Below, in pieces: positions 31,529-40,972 of a DNA stretch of 64,000 nucleotides. This DNA is from Streptomyces tuirus (GTDB lineage: Bacteria > Actinomycetota > Actinomycetes > Streptomycetales > Streptomycetaceae): the NCBI RefSeq assembly GCF_014701095.1, contig NZ_AP023439.1:3770001-3834000 (forward strand), given 5' to 3'. Numbering within the stretch: position 1 is the first letter of the stretch; every line of letters starts with the position of its first letter. The position numbers and the translations under genes are program-made. The notes below the pieces were generated by a model. That model worked only from the letters and a program-made list of their open reading frames with translations. It was not told the DNA's origin and made no database searches.

Positions 31529-32560
31529 CTACTCCAGGGCGCTCAGGGGCGTCCCGCCGCTCCATTCCTCGAGCAGCCCGCGGTGGACGGCGGTGATGCC
31601 GCTTTCCCTGGCGATGTTGAGGGCGTCGCGGGTGAAGGCGCATGTCGCCACGAACAGGGCCACCTCGGAGTCGTGCAGGACCTTGGCGGCGCCGAGGAAC
31701 TTCTGGACTTCGGGGCTGGTGATGGAGAGGTGGGGAGCGAACCTCTTGCACTGGACGACGAGGCGCCGGCCGTCGGCCGTGAGCGCGGTGATGTCGATGC
31801 CCCGGTCCCTTCCGCCGCCTTGCACGATCACGTCGGTGCAGCCGTCGCGGCGGAGCAACTCGGCGACGTGTTCTTCGAACTCGCGCCCGATCATGGCGTC
31901 CATCGCGGCCATCACTCCGGCGAAGGGGCGGTTCTCCCGGGGGCTTTCCAGTCGCTGTAGCCGGGCGTGGTGTTGCCGGAGCCGCTTCTCGATGCGCTGG
32001 ATGCCTGCCCGGAGGGCGATGAGCTCTCGCCGGTGCTCGCTCGAGGTTTCGATCAGGGCGTTGAACATGGGGACGACGGTTGTCCCCAGGACGTGGGTGA
32101 TGCGCTGGTCGATGCGGGCGTCGAGGGAGGCGGCGTCCATCGGGGCAGGGTTTTCCACAGGCTGTGTGCGTGCCAGGTACTCCGTGTCGAGGAGGTACAC
32201 ACGCACCTGACGTGCGACTTCGCTGTCTCGGAGCAGCATGGCGATGTTGAGGACGGCGCGCCGGGGGAAGAGGGCCAGGGATCGGGTGCGTGACTGGATT
32301 CCACTGAGGTTCTTGAAGGACCTCAGTTCCTCGCCGGTCAGCAGTCGGTAGCCGCTGGCCTCCAGCTCGGTTCGGTGGTCCTTGACGAGCGACTTGATGG
32401 CTTCGAGACCAACGTCGAAGTACGACGCCACCATCGCGGTCGTCACATGCATCCCGTCCGGCAGCAGGGACAGTGCCTTGACCTTGTCGAGTACGTCGGT
32501 GCGGTCGAGCACGCTGCCGCGCAGGGTCGGCGATTCCAGCAAGGCCGTTTCGTTGATCAC
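31529..32560 (-). CDS. Mrr-like restriction endonuclease fused to an antirepressor-like N-terminal domain
   Basis: The product has 343 residues from GTG 32560, behind GAAGGGCAG. Residues 1 to about 125 (DGMHVTTAMVASYFDVGLEAIKSLV, LFPRRAVLNIAMLLRDSEVARQVRVYLLDTE) resemble the DNA-binding part of phage antirepressor or Rha-like proteins. A helical linker with coiled-coil character follows (about 165-220). The C-terminus is an Mrr-type PD-(D/E)XK nuclease: GREFEEHVAELLRRDG, DRGIDITA and VVQCKRF give the E, D and QxK residues. No methyltransferase adjoins it. It sits between sortase and pknB genes, where I expect no gene in Streptomyces, so it is probably acquired. Confidence 0.8.
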   Translation of the reverse strand: MINETALLESPTLRGSVLDRTDVLDKVKALSLLPDGMHVTTAMVASYFDVGLEAIKSLVKDHRTELEASGYRLLTGEELRSFKNLSGIQSRTRSLALFPRRAVLNIAMLLRDSEVARQVRVYLLDTEYLARTQPVENPAPMDAASLDARIDQRITHVLGTTVVPMFNALIETSSEHRRELIALRAGIQRIEKRLRQHHARLQRLESPRENRPFAGVMAAMDAMIGREFEEHVAELLRRDGCTDVIVQGGGRDRGIDITALTADGRRLVVQCKRFAPHLSITSPEVQKFLGAAKVLHDSEVALFVATCAFTRDALNIARESGITAVHRGLLEEWSGGTPLSALE

Positions 32561-32700
32561 GTTCTGCCCTTCTCGGCTCGTGTGGCCGGGGCGGGTTGCG
32601 ATTCCCCACCCCACCCGGTGAACGAGTCGGGACATATGAAGACACGATCGACGGGCGCACACGCTTGCGGGTCTGCCGTCTGCCGTCTGCCGTGCACGGC

Positions 32701-32732
32701 AGAGCCCCCAGCCCTGTGGGGCCGGGGGCTCT
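32701..32732 (-). terminator. Terminator of the pknB operon
   Basis: AGAGCCCCC (32701-32709) pairs with GGGGGCTCT (32724-32732), just beyond the pknB stop. Confidence 0.8.
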
Positions 32733-32760
32733 GGGGTGTGTCGGTGTGGTGCGGGCGGGG

Positions 32761-34782
32761 TCAGTCGTCCTTGTTGCTGCCGCTGAGGCCGCCGAAGATG
32801 CCGCCGTTGCCGTTGCCGCCGTTGTTGTTGCCGCCTCCGACACCCACGGTCTGGAGGGTGATCGTCGTGGCCGCCGGGTCGTCGACCTCCTGGTTCGGAC
32901 CCGGGTTCTGGCCGGCGACGAGGGCGTTGTCGCTCTGGTCGCTGCCGCCCGCGAACTGGATGTTGGTGAAGCCCTGCTGCGCGAGGGTCTGCTTGGCCTG
33001 GCCGACGGTCTGGCCGACGACCTGCGGGACCTTGACCTTCTGCTGCTGCTTCTTCTTGCCGATCTGGATGTTGACCGACGAGTTGGGGTCGACCGACGTG
33101 CCGGCCTGCGGGGTGGTCTGGATGACCTTGCCGACCTGGTTGTCGTCGTCGGTCTCCACCTCGGTGCAGTTGCCGACCAGTTCGCTGGCCTGCATCTGCT
33201 GCTTGGCGGCGTCACAGCTCTGGCCGAGCACGTCCGGGACGGTGGACTTCTCCGCCTCCTTGGCGACGGTCAGGGTGATCGTGGAGCCCTTCTCCTGCTC
33301 CGTGTCGCCCTTGGGGTCCTGGTCGGTGACCACGCCGGGGGTGCGGTCGGACTCCTCGGTCTTCTGCTCGACCTTGAAGCCCTTGTCGTCGAGTTGGGCC
33401 GCGGCCTTCTCGTAGGTCAGGCCCGTGACGTCCGGCACGGTCACCTTGGGCGCGCCGGTCGACACGACCAGGGAGATGGTGTCGCCCTTGTTGACCTCGA
33501 CCCCGGGCTCCGGGTTCTGCTTGCAGATGTTGCCCTTGATCTGGTCGTCGCAGGGCTTTTTGGTGGTGCTCAGCTTGAGATCGCTGTTCTTCGCCAGTTG
33601 CTGGGCGTCGGCCAGCTTCTCGCCGACGAAGGTGGGCGCCGGGAGCGTGTCGTTGCTCGCGCCTCCGTCGCCGCTGAACGCCCATCGTCCGATCAGGATC
33701 GCTCCGACGAGGACGAGGATGCCCGCGACGACGAGCAGGATCGTGGAGGTGTTGGACTTGCGCTGCTGGCCGCGGCGCCGGTCGGGGCGGTCGTCGTAGC
33801 CGTAGCCGCCGTCGTCCGGGTTCATCGGGGGCAGCATGGAGGTGGCGCCGGCGCCGGAGTCGGCGCGCAGGGCCGTCGTCGGCTGGTCGTCGGGGTAGCC
33901 GCCGTAGCCGACGGCGCCCAGGGCGGCGGTGGCGGCGACGGGCTGGCCGTCGAGGCAGGCCTCGATGTCGGCGCGCATCTCGTCGGCGGACTGGTAGCGG
34001 TAGTCCGGGTCCTTGACGAGGGCCTTCAGCACGATCGCGTCCATCTCGGGCGTGATCTCGGGGTCGAAGACGCTCGGGGACTGCGGTTCCTCGCGGACGT
34101 GCTGGTAGGCCACGGCCACCGGGGAGTCGCCGACGAACGGCGGGCGGACGGTGAGCAGCTCGTAGAGCAGACAGCCGGTGGAGTACAGGTCGGACCGGGC
34201 GTCGACCTGCTCGCCCTTGGCCTGCTCCGGTGAGAGGTACTGGGCGGTGCCGATGACCGCGGAGGTCTGGGTCATGGTCATGCCGGAGTCGCCCATGGCG
34301 CGGGCGATGCCGAAGTCCATGACCTTGACCTGGCCGTTGCGGGTCAGCATGACGTTCGCGGGCTTGATGTCGCGGTGGACGATGCCGGCGCGGTGGGAGT
34401 ACTCGAGGGCCTGGAGGATGCCGATGGTCATCTCCATGGCACGCTCCGGCAGGAGCTTGCGGCCGGAGTGCAGCAGTTCACGCAGTGTCGAGCCGTCCAC
34501 GTACTCCATGACGATGTACGGGATCGACACGTTGTCGATGTAGTCCTCGCCCGTGTCGTAGACCGCGACGATCGCGGGATGGTTGAGCGAGGCGGCCGAC
34601 TGGGCCTCCCGGCGGAACCGGGCCTGGAAGGAAGGGTCACGCGCGAGATCCGCGCGCAGCGTCTTCACCGCCACGGTGCGGCCGAGGCGGGTGTCATGCG
34701 CGAGGTAGACCTCCGCCATGCCACCACGCCCGAGCACCTGGCCCAGTTCGTACCGGCCGCCGAGGCGACGCGGCTCTTCCAT
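32761..34782 (-). CDS. pknB: PASTA-domain Ser/Thr protein kinase PknB
   Basis: The product has 673 residues. The kinase domain (about 8-270) has LGRGGMAEVYLA, VHRDIKPANVML and MDFGIARAM, with GTAQYLSPEQA. A membrane helix at about 340-362 (STILLVVAGILVLVGAILIGRW) is followed by four PASTA repeats beginning near PAPTFVGEKL, KVTVPDVTGL, KSTVPDVLGQ and KVKVPQVVGQ. The tail is a Gly/Asn run. PknB senses muropeptide or lipid II and phosphorylates growth and division proteins. It is the last gene of the fhaA-fhaB-PP2C-rodA-pbpA-pknB operon. Confidence 0.96.
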   Translation of the reverse strand: MEEPRRLGGRYELGQVLGRGGMAEVYLAHDTRLGRTVAVKTLRADLARDPSFQARFRREAQSAASLNHPAIVAVYDTGEDYIDNVSIPYIVMEYVDGSTLRELLHSGRKLLPERAMEMTIGILQALEYSHRAGIVHRDIKPANVMLTRNGQVKVMDFGIARAMGDSGMTMTQTSAVIGTAQYLSPEQAKGEQVDARSDLYSTGCLLYELLTVRPPFVGDSPVAVAYQHVREEPQSPSVFDPEITPEMDAIVLKALVKDPDYRYQSADEMRADIEACLDGQPVAATAALGAVGYGGYPDDQPTTALRADSGAGATSMLPPMNPDDGGYGYDDRPDRRRGQQRKSNTSTILLVVAGILVLVGAILIGRWAFSGDGGASNDTLPAPTFVGEKLADAQQLAKNSDLKLSTTKKPCDDQIKGNICKQNPEPGVEVNKGDTISLVVSTGAPKVTVPDVTGLTYEKAAAQLDDKGFKVEQKTEESDRTPGVVTDQDPKGDTEQEKGSTITLTVAKEAEKSTVPDVLGQSCDAAKQQMQASELVGNCTEVETDDDNQVGKVIQTTPQAGTSVDPNSSVNIQIGKKKQQQKVKVPQVVGQTVGQAKQTLAQQGFTNIQFAGGSDQSDNALVAGQNPGPNQEVDDPAATTITLQTVGVGGGNNNGGNGNGGIFGGLSGSNKDD

Positions 34783-34951
34783 AGCTACCTACCAGCCCTC
34801 TCCGTCGGTCCCGACCGGCACGCTTGTACGGTCGGAGGCTGCCGTCCGGGCCTACCGTACCCGGCTCGCTTTGTGTGACCTGGCCAAGCCCGTCAGCCGA
34901 TACAGGACCGGTATCGCAACGTGCACCGATGTGAAGCAGGCGTGAGCGGGG

Positions 34952-36430
34952 TCACTTCTTGCTTTCGATGACCGCCTCCATCACGTTCCTCGCGATCGGG
35001 GCCGCGAGGCCGCCACCGGAGATGTCGTCACGGACGGCGTTGTCGTCCTCGACGACGACCGCCACGGCGACCGGCGAGCTGCCGTCCTCGCCCTTGGCGT
35101 ATGAGATGAACCACGCGTAGGGGTTCTCGCTGTTGTCGACGCCGTGCTGGGCGGTACCGGTCTTGCCGCCCACCGTGACGCCGCCGATCTTGGCGTTGGA
35201 GCCGGTGCCCTTGTCGACGACCGTCTCCATCATCGACTGGAGGATCTGGGCGTTCTCCGCCGACAGCGGCTGGCTCAGCTCCTCGGGGTCGGTCTTCTCG
35301 ATCGGGTCGACGCCGGACGACTGGAGCTCGTCCACCATGTAGGGCTTCATGAGCTTGCCGTCGTTGGCGACGGCGGAGGCGACCATGGCCATCTGCAGCG
35401 GGGTCGCGGCGGTGTTGTACTGGCCGATGGACGACAGGGCGGTCTGCGAGGGGTTCATGTCGTCGGAGAAGACCGAGGCGTTGGCGCGGACGGGCGTGAA
35501 CTGCTCCTCGTCGAAGCCGAACTTCTTGGTCATGTCCAGCATCTTGTCGTTGCCGAGGTCGGCGCCGATCTTGCCGAAGACGGTGTTGCAGGAGTACTGG
35601 AGGGCCACCCGCAGTGTCGCGTTCTTGCAGGGGATGTTGCCTTCGTTGGGCAGCTTGGTGTTGGTGCCCGTCATGGTCCACGGGTCCGGGGAGTCCGTCT
35701 TGGCGTCGGCGGACGTGTAGAGCCCGTCCTCGAGGGCCGCAGCCGCGGTGACCACCTTGAAGGTGGAGCCGGGCGGGTAGGTCTCGCGCAGCGCCCGGTT
35801 GAGCATGGGGTCGTCCGGGTTGTTCTTCTTCTGCAGCTTCTGCCAGGCCTTGCTGTCCGTCGTGGTGGAGTTCCCGGCGAAGGACGACGGGTCGTACGAC
35901 GGGTAGGAGGCCAGTGCCAGGATCTTGCCCGTGGAGGGCTCCAGGGCGACGACGGCGCCCTTGCCGCCCTGCTTCTCCAGGCCGTTGTAAGCGGCCTTCT
36001 GGGCGGCGGTGTTCAGGGTGGTGACGACGTTGCCGCCCTGCTGCTTCTTGCCGGTGAGCATGTCGAGGGTGTTGCGGAAGAACAGCCGGTCGTCGTTGCC
36101 GGTGAGGATGCCGTCCTCGAGGTTCTCCAGCTGTGTGGCGCCGAAGGCCTGTGAGGCGTAGCCGGTGACCGGGGCCCACATGGGGCCGTCCTTGTAGGTG
36201 CGCTTGAACTTGAAGTCGCTGCCCGGTGACTCGGCGGAGCCGGTGATCGGCTTGCCGTCGACGATGATGTCGCCGCGGGGTGAGGCGTAGCGCTCGATGG
36301 TGACGCGGCGGTTGTTCTTGTCGGTGCGCAGTTCGTCGGCCTGGACGTACTGGATCCAGTTGTCACGGATCAGCAGGGCCAGTACGAGCAGGCCGCAGAA
36401 GATCGCGATCCGGCGCAGGGGCTTGTTCAT
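34952..36430 (-). CDS. pbpA: Class B penicillin-binding protein (PbpA type)
   Basis: The product has 492 residues. ATG 36430 overlaps the rodA stop (ATGA). An N-terminal helix (IAIFCGLLVLALLI) precedes the dimerisation domain with RYASPRGDIIVDG. In the transpeptidase domain, the STFK motif is in PPGSTFKVVTAAAALEDG, SxN is in YSCNTVF, and KTG is in GGKTGTAQ. It crosslinks peptidoglycan with the SEDS protein encoded just upstream. Confidence 0.95.
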   Translation of the reverse strand: MNKPLRRIAIFCGLLVLALLIRDNWIQYVQADELRTDKNNRRVTIERYASPRGDIIVDGKPITGSAESPGSDFKFKRTYKDGPMWAPVTGYASQAFGATQLENLEDGILTGNDDRLFFRNTLDMLTGKKQQGGNVVTTLNTAAQKAAYNGLEKQGGKGAVVALEPSTGKILALASYPSYDPSSFAGNSTTTDSKAWQKLQKKNNPDDPMLNRALRETYPPGSTFKVVTAAAALEDGLYTSADAKTDSPDPWTMTGTNTKLPNEGNIPCKNATLRVALQYSCNTVFGKIGADLGNDKMLDMTKKFGFDEEQFTPVRANASVFSDDMNPSQTALSSIGQYNTAATPLQMAMVASAVANDGKLMKPYMVDELQSSGVDPIEKTDPEELSQPLSAENAQILQSMMETVVDKGTGSNAKIGGVTVGGKTGTAQHGVDNSENPYAWFISYAKGEDGSSPVAVAVVVEDDNAVRDDISGGGLAAPIARNVMEAVIESKK

Positions 36431-37875
36431 GACGGGCGGACCACCTGGGTCATCTCGGCGTCGGGGTTGGCGGCGGGGGCGGGGGCCGGGCGGCGGGCCG
36501 TGTCGCTGATCCTCAGCAGGATGCCGATGAGCGCCCAGTTGGCGATCACGGAGGAGCCGCCGTACGCCACGAACGGCAGTGTCATACCGGTCAGCGGGAT
36601 GAGGCCCATCACGCCGCCGGCCACGACGAAGACCTGGAGGGCGAAGGCGCCGGACAGGCCGATGGCCAGCAGCTTGCCGAACGGGTCGCGGGCCGCGAGG
36701 GCGGTGCGCACGCCCCGTTCGACGATCAGGCCGTAGAGCAGCATGATCGCCATGACGCCGGCCAGGCCGAGTTCCTCGCCGAAGGTGGCGAGGATGAAGT
36801 CGGAGTTGGCGGCGAAGCCGATGAGGTCGGAGTTGCCCTGTCCGAGGCCGGTGCCGAGGGTGCCGCCGGAGCCGAAGGCCCACAGGGCCTGCATGGCCTG
36901 CTCGGAGTGGACGATGCCGTCCTGGATGCCTGAGCGGGAGAGTTTGAACTCGCGCGCCGGGTCGAGCCAGGCCTGGACTCGCGTCTGGATGTGCGGTTCG
37001 AAGCTCGCCACGCCGACGGCGCCGACCGCGGACATCAGCAGACCGAAGACGATCCAGCTGGTCCGCTCGGTGGCGACGTACAGCATGATGACGAACATCC
37101 CGAAGAACAGCAGGGACGTACCGAGGTCGGTCTCGAAGACCAGGATGAGGATCGAGATGACCCAGACGACGAGGATGGGTCCGAGGTCGCGGCCGCGCGG
37201 CAGGTACAGGCCCATGAAGCGGCGGCTGGCGAGGGCCAGGGCGTCTCTTTTGACCATGAGGTAGCCGGCGAAGAACACCGCGAGGACGATCTTCGCGAAC
37301 TCACCGGGCTGGAGCGTGCCGAGGCCGGGGATCTTGATCCAGATCTTGGCGCCGTAGATGTTCGCGCCGAGTCCGGGCACGAGCGGCAGGATCAGCAGGA
37401 ACAGCGCGCCGGCCATGGAGATGTACGTGTAGCGCTGCAGGACGCGGTGGTCCTTGAGGAAGACCAGCACGACCGCCAGCAGGGCGACGCCCATCGCCGA
37501 GTACAGCAGCTGCCGCGGTGCGGCGTCGGCGTAGTTGTTCAGTTTCTCGGACTGGTCCAGGCGCCAGATGACCACCAGACCGAGCCCGTTGAGCAGGGTG
37601 GCCAGCGGCAGCATCAGGGGGTCGGCGTACGGCGCGAACTTCCGGACGACGAGATGCCCGACGCCCGCGAGCAGGCCGAGTCCGAGCCCGTAGCTCAGCA
37701 GGCCCGGCGGCACCGAGTCGTGAAGCGCCAGGCCGACGTTGGCGTAGGCGAACACCGGGATGACGACGGCGAACACCAGCAGCGCGAGCTCGGTGTTGCG
37801 CCGGCTCGGCGCGCCGATGGCGCCGATCGTGGACGTGTGGTTCGTCGGCGAGTGCGACGTATTCGTACCGCTCAT
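36427..37875 (-). CDS. rodA: SEDS family peptidoglycan polymerase (RodA/FtsW)
   Basis: The product has 482 residues with about twelve membrane helices. SEDS signatures include KIWIKIPGLGTLQPGEFAKIVLAVFFAGYL, DLGTSLLFFGMF and PFVAYGGSSVIANWALIGILL. It polymerises glycan strands in concert with PbpA. Databases label such genes ftsW or rodA; the pbpA pairing favours RodA. The C-terminus is Pro/Ala-rich and cytosolic. Confidence 0.93.
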   Translation of the reverse strand: MSGTNTSHSPTNHTSTIGAIGAPSRRNTELALLVFAVVIPVFAYANVGLALHDSVPPGLLSYGLGLGLLAGVGHLVVRKFAPYADPLMLPLATLLNGLGLVVIWRLDQSEKLNNYADAAPRQLLYSAMGVALLAVVLVFLKDHRVLQRYTYISMAGALFLLILPLVPGLGANIYGAKIWIKIPGLGTLQPGEFAKIVLAVFFAGYLMVKRDALALASRRFMGLYLPRGRDLGPILVVWVISILILVFETDLGTSLLFFGMFVIMLYVATERTSWIVFGLLMSAVGAVGVASFEPHIQTRVQAWLDPAREFKLSRSGIQDGIVHSEQAMQALWAFGSGGTLGTGLGQGNSDLIGFAANSDFILATFGEELGLAGVMAIMLLYGLIVERGVRTALAARDPFGKLLAIGLSGAFALQVFVVAGGVMGLIPLTGMTLPFVAYGGSSVIANWALIGILLRISDTARRPAPAPAANPDAEMTQVVRPS

Positions 37876-37897
37876 CGTGTGACAGGGCCTCTCACGG

Positions 37898-39502
37898 CTA
37901 CTGCTTACCGCACAGCGAGACGACCTTCTGCTCTTCCTCCGAGAGGCTGGGGCCGGGGCTGGGAGTGGGTGCGGTCGTGGTCGGGGGCGTGGACTTCTCC
38001 GGGGCCGACGGTGAACCCGACGGGCTGGACGGGTTCGGCGTCGGTGTGGCCTTGGACGTGAAGGAGGCGGGAGTGGTTCCCGTGGTGCCCCCGGCCTCGC
38101 CTTCGCCGGTCTTGGAGTTGTTCTTGCTCTCGGCGTCGCGCCGCTGCGCCTCCTTCTTGCACGCGGAGGCCTGCACCGACAGTTCCTGGATCTTCGCCTG
38201 GGCGTTCTTCAGTCCGCCCTCGGGGATGGTCGCCTCGACCAGCTTCTGCTGGTAGGGCGGCAGGTACTTGAGTTCGATCTCGGGGTGGTCCTTCTCGACC
38301 TTCGAGAGCGAGACCCAGGCCAGGTCCTGGCTGATGCCCCGGTACAGCGCGACGTGCTCGTCCTCGGTGCCGACGTAGTACTGCGTCTGCGTCCAGCGGT
38401 ATCCGCCGTAGAGGCCGCCGCCGATGACGGCCAGCGCGAGGGCGCCGTAGAGGGATCTCTTCAGCCACCGGCCCTTCTTGCGGGGCTTGGTGAAGTCGTC
38501 GTCGCCGTAGTCGAAGCCGCCCGCGGGGATGTAGCCGGTGGTGTCGCCGGATCCGGGCGGGCCGAACTCGCCGCCTCCGCCGCTGCGGCCGTGCCCTGGG
38601 CGGCCGAGCCCGGAGGCGCGGCCGGCGGGGGTCTGCATGATGCCGTTGTCGTGCTGCTGGTGCTGGTTCTCGGCGACGGCGCCGACGACGACGGGGGTGT
38701 CGGACAGCTGCCCGGCGAGGGTGTCGCCGGTGTCGAGGTCGAGGACGTCGGCGATGATGACCGTGATGTTGTCCGGGCCGCCGCCGCGCAGCGCCAGCTC
38801 GATGAGGTTCTGGACGGTCTCCTGGGGGCCCTGGTAGCTGGCGAGGGTGTCCTCCAGGGTCTGGTGGGACACCACGCCGGACAGGCCGTCGGAGCAGATC
38901 AGGTAGCGGTCGCCGGCGCGGACCTCGCGGATGGACAGGTCCGGCTCGACGTGGTCGCCGGATCCGAGGGCGCGCATCAGCAGCGAGCGCTGCGGGTGTG
39001 TGGTCGCCTCTTCCTCGGTGATCCGGCCCTCGTCGACGAGGCGCTGCACCCAGGTGTGGTCCTGGGTGATCTGGGTGAGGACGCCGTCGCGGAGCAGGTA
39101 GGCGCGTGAGTCGCCGACGTGCACCAGGCCGAGGCGCTGACCCGTCCACAGCAGGGCGGTCAGGGTGGTGCCCATGCCCTCGAGCTGGGGGTCGTCCTCG
39201 ACCATCGAGCGCAGCTGGTCGTTGGCGCGCTGTACGGCCGTGCCGAGCGAGGTGAGGACGTCGGAGCCGGGGACGTCGTCGTCGAGGGCGACGATGGTGG
39301 AGATGGCCTCGGAGGAGGCGACCTCTCCGGCCGCCGCGCCGCCCATGCCGTCGGCGATGGCGAGCAGGCGGGGGCCGGCGTAACCGGAGTCCTCGTTGCC
39401 CTCCCGGATCATGCCCTTGTGCGATCCGGCCGCGAAGCGCAGTGACAGACTCATGCGCACCTCGCCTGTCGGCTCCGGGTACAGCCGGTCGTGTCGAGCC
39501 AC
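37898..39502 (-). CDS. PP2C-type Ser/Thr protein phosphatase (PstP-like)
   Basis: The product has about 534 residues. GTG 39502 follows GGAGG; GTG 39511 and ATG 39454 are in frame. The PP2C domain (about 18-250) has GNEDSGYAG, IADGMGGAAAGE, VHVGDSRAYLLRDG, SDGLSGVV and GGPDNITVIIADV, all metal-binding aspartates included. A linker precedes the membrane helix SLYGALALAVIGGGLYGGYRW and an extracellular Ser/Thr/Pro-rich tail. It dephosphorylates PknB and PknA substrates. This C-terminal tail is longer than in mycobacterial PstP. Confidence 0.93.
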   Translation of the reverse strand: MARHDRLYPEPTGEVRMSLSLRFAAGSHKGMIREGNEDSGYAGPRLLAIADGMGGAAAGEVASSEAISTIVALDDDVPGSDVLTSLGTAVQRANDQLRSMVEDDPQLEGMGTTLTALLWTGQRLGLVHVGDSRAYLLRDGVLTQITQDHTWVQRLVDEGRITEEEATTHPQRSLLMRALGSGDHVEPDLSIREVRAGDRYLICSDGLSGVVSHQTLEDTLASYQGPQETVQNLIELALRGGGPDNITVIIADVLDLDTGDTLAGQLSDTPVVVGAVAENQHQQHDNGIMQTPAGRASGLGRPGHGRSGGGGEFGPPGSGDTTGYIPAGGFDYGDDDFTKPRKKGRWLKRSLYGALALAVIGGGLYGGYRWTQTQYYVGTEDEHVALYRGISQDLAWVSLSKVEKDHPEIELKYLPPYQQKLVEATIPEGGLKNAQAKIQELSVQASACKKEAQRRDAESKNNSKTGEGEAGGTTGTTPASFTSKATPTPNPSSPSGSPSAPEKSTPPTTTAPTPSPGPSLSEEEQKVVSLCGKQ

Positions 39503-39594
39503 ACTGCCCACCCTCCGGTCGGGAGCGCGCGGGGGGCCGGGGTGGGGCCCGCCACTGCGTGCTCGCTCCGCTCGCGCCTATCCATGATGTAGCA

Positions 39595-40107
39595 CTACTT
39601 CCGCAGCTCGATGACGGTCTTGCCGATGCGGATCGGCGCGCCCAGTGCAATCGGTGTGGGAGTCGTCAGCCGGGACCGGTCCAGGTATGTGCCGTTGGTG
39701 GAGCCGAGGTCCTCGACGATCCACTGGCCGTCGCGGTCCGGGTAGATCCTGGCATGGCGGCTGGAGGCGTAGTCGTCGTCCAGCACGATCGTCGAGTCGT
39801 GTGCCCGGCCCAGGGTGATGGTCTGGCCCTGGAGCGCGACCGTGGTGCCGGTGAGGGTGCCCTCGGTCACGACCAGCTTGGTGGGGGCGTTACGGCCGCG
39901 CCGGCCTCCGGCGGGCTGCTGGCGCTGCTGCGGCGGCGCCTGGCGGGCGGCGGCCTGCTGCTGCCTGCCCGCCTCGCGGCGCGAACCGCGCTGAGTGACA
40001 CGCGTACCGAACAGGTCGCTGCGGATGACCTGCACGGCCACGATCACGAACAGCCACAGTACGGCCAGGAAACCCAGCCGCATGACCGTGAGGGTCAGCT
40101 CTGACAT
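39595..40107 (-). CDS. fhaB: FHA domain protein FhaB (FipA type)
   Basis: The product has 170 residues. An N-terminal membrane helix (LTLTVMRLGFLAVLWLFVIVAVQV) and an Arg/Gln-rich linker precede an FHA domain with GRAHDSTIVLDDDYASSRHARI and DLGSTNGTYLDRSRL. It binds phosphothreonine on kinase or division partners. It lies between fhaA and the phosphatase gene. Confidence 0.93.
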   Translation of the reverse strand: MSELTLTVMRLGFLAVLWLFVIVAVQVIRSDLFGTRVTQRGSRREAGRQQQAAARQAPPQQRQQPAGGRRGRNAPTKLVVTEGTLTGTTVALQGQTITLGRAHDSTIVLDDDYASSRHARIYPDRDGQWIVEDLGSTNGTYLDRSRLTTPTPIALGAPIRIGKTVIELRK

Positions 40108-40117
40108 TGCCCCCGCT

Positions 40118-40972
40118 TCACCCTTCGGCTTGCCGGTAAATGATGGTGGTGCTGCCCACGACGATCCGCGAGCCGTCGCGGAGCGTAGCGCGGGTGGTGT
40201 GCTGCCCGTCCACCACGATGCCGTTGGTGGATCCGAGATCCTGGATCGTCGAGGGCGTTCCGGTCCGGATCTCGCAGTGCCGGCGGGAGACGCCGGGGTC
40301 GTCGATCCGCACGTCGGCGTCGGTGCTGCGGCCCATGACGAGCGTGGCGCGGGAGATCTGGTGGCGGGTGCCGTTGATCTCGATCCAGTGGCGGGTGCGT
40401 CCGCCGGCGGCCGGGGGCCGCTGGCCGCTCGCGGCGGGCGGGTAGCCGTAGCCGCCGGGGCGGCCGCCGGGCGGCGGCGCGGACGGCATGGGCGGGGCGC
40501 CGGAGGGTGCCGCGGCGGGCGGGTAGCCGTAGCCGCCGGGGCGTCCGCCCTGCGGGGCGGCGGGCGCGCCGCCTCCCGGGCCGCCCTGCTGGCTGCTGGA
40601 GGAGGCGAGCGTGCGGCTGCGGACCCGGTACAGGCCGGTGTCGAGGTCGTCCGCCTTCTCCAGGTGCACCTTGATCGGGCCCATGAAGGTGTAGCGCTGC
40701 TGCTTGGCGTAGTCGCGGACCATGCCGGCGAGCTCGTCGCCGAGCTGGCCGGAGTAGGGGCTGAGCCGCTCGAAGTCGGGGGTGCTCAGCTCGACGATGA
40801 AGTCGTTGGGCACGACCGTCCGGTCGCGGTTCCAGATGGTGGCGTTGTTGTCGCACTCGCGCTGGAGCGCTCCGGCGATCTCCACGGGCTGGACCTCGGA
40901 CTTGAACACCTTGGCGAAGGTGCCGTTGACCAGACCTTCGAGACGTTGCTCGAACTTCTTCAGGACTCCCAT
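40118..40972 (-). CDS. fhaA: FhaA: DUF3662 and FHA domain protein
   Basis: The product has 284 residues. The N-terminal DUF3662 domain (1 to about 120) has FEQRLEGLVNGTFAKVFKSEVQPVEIAGAL. A Gly/Pro/Tyr linker with two copies of GGRPGGYGYPPAA follows, then the FHA domain with MGRSTDADVRIDDPGVSRRHCEI and DLGSTNGIVVDG. In mycobacteria FhaA binds the phosphorylated pseudokinase MviN to regulate lipid II flipping. It is the first gene of the operon. Confidence 0.94.
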   Translation of the reverse strand: MGVLKKFEQRLEGLVNGTFAKVFKSEVQPVEIAGALQRECDNNATIWNRDRTVVPNDFIVELSTPDFERLSPYSGQLGDELAGMVRDYAKQQRYTFMGPIKVHLEKADDLDTGLYRVRSRTLASSSSQQGGPGGGAPAAPQGGRPGGYGYPPAAAPSGAPPMPSAPPPGGRPGGYGYPPAASGQRPPAAGGRTRHWIEINGTRHQISRATLVMGRSTDADVRIDDPGVSRRHCEIRTGTPSTIQDLGSTNGIVVDGQHTTRATLRDGSRIVVGSTTIIYRQAEG

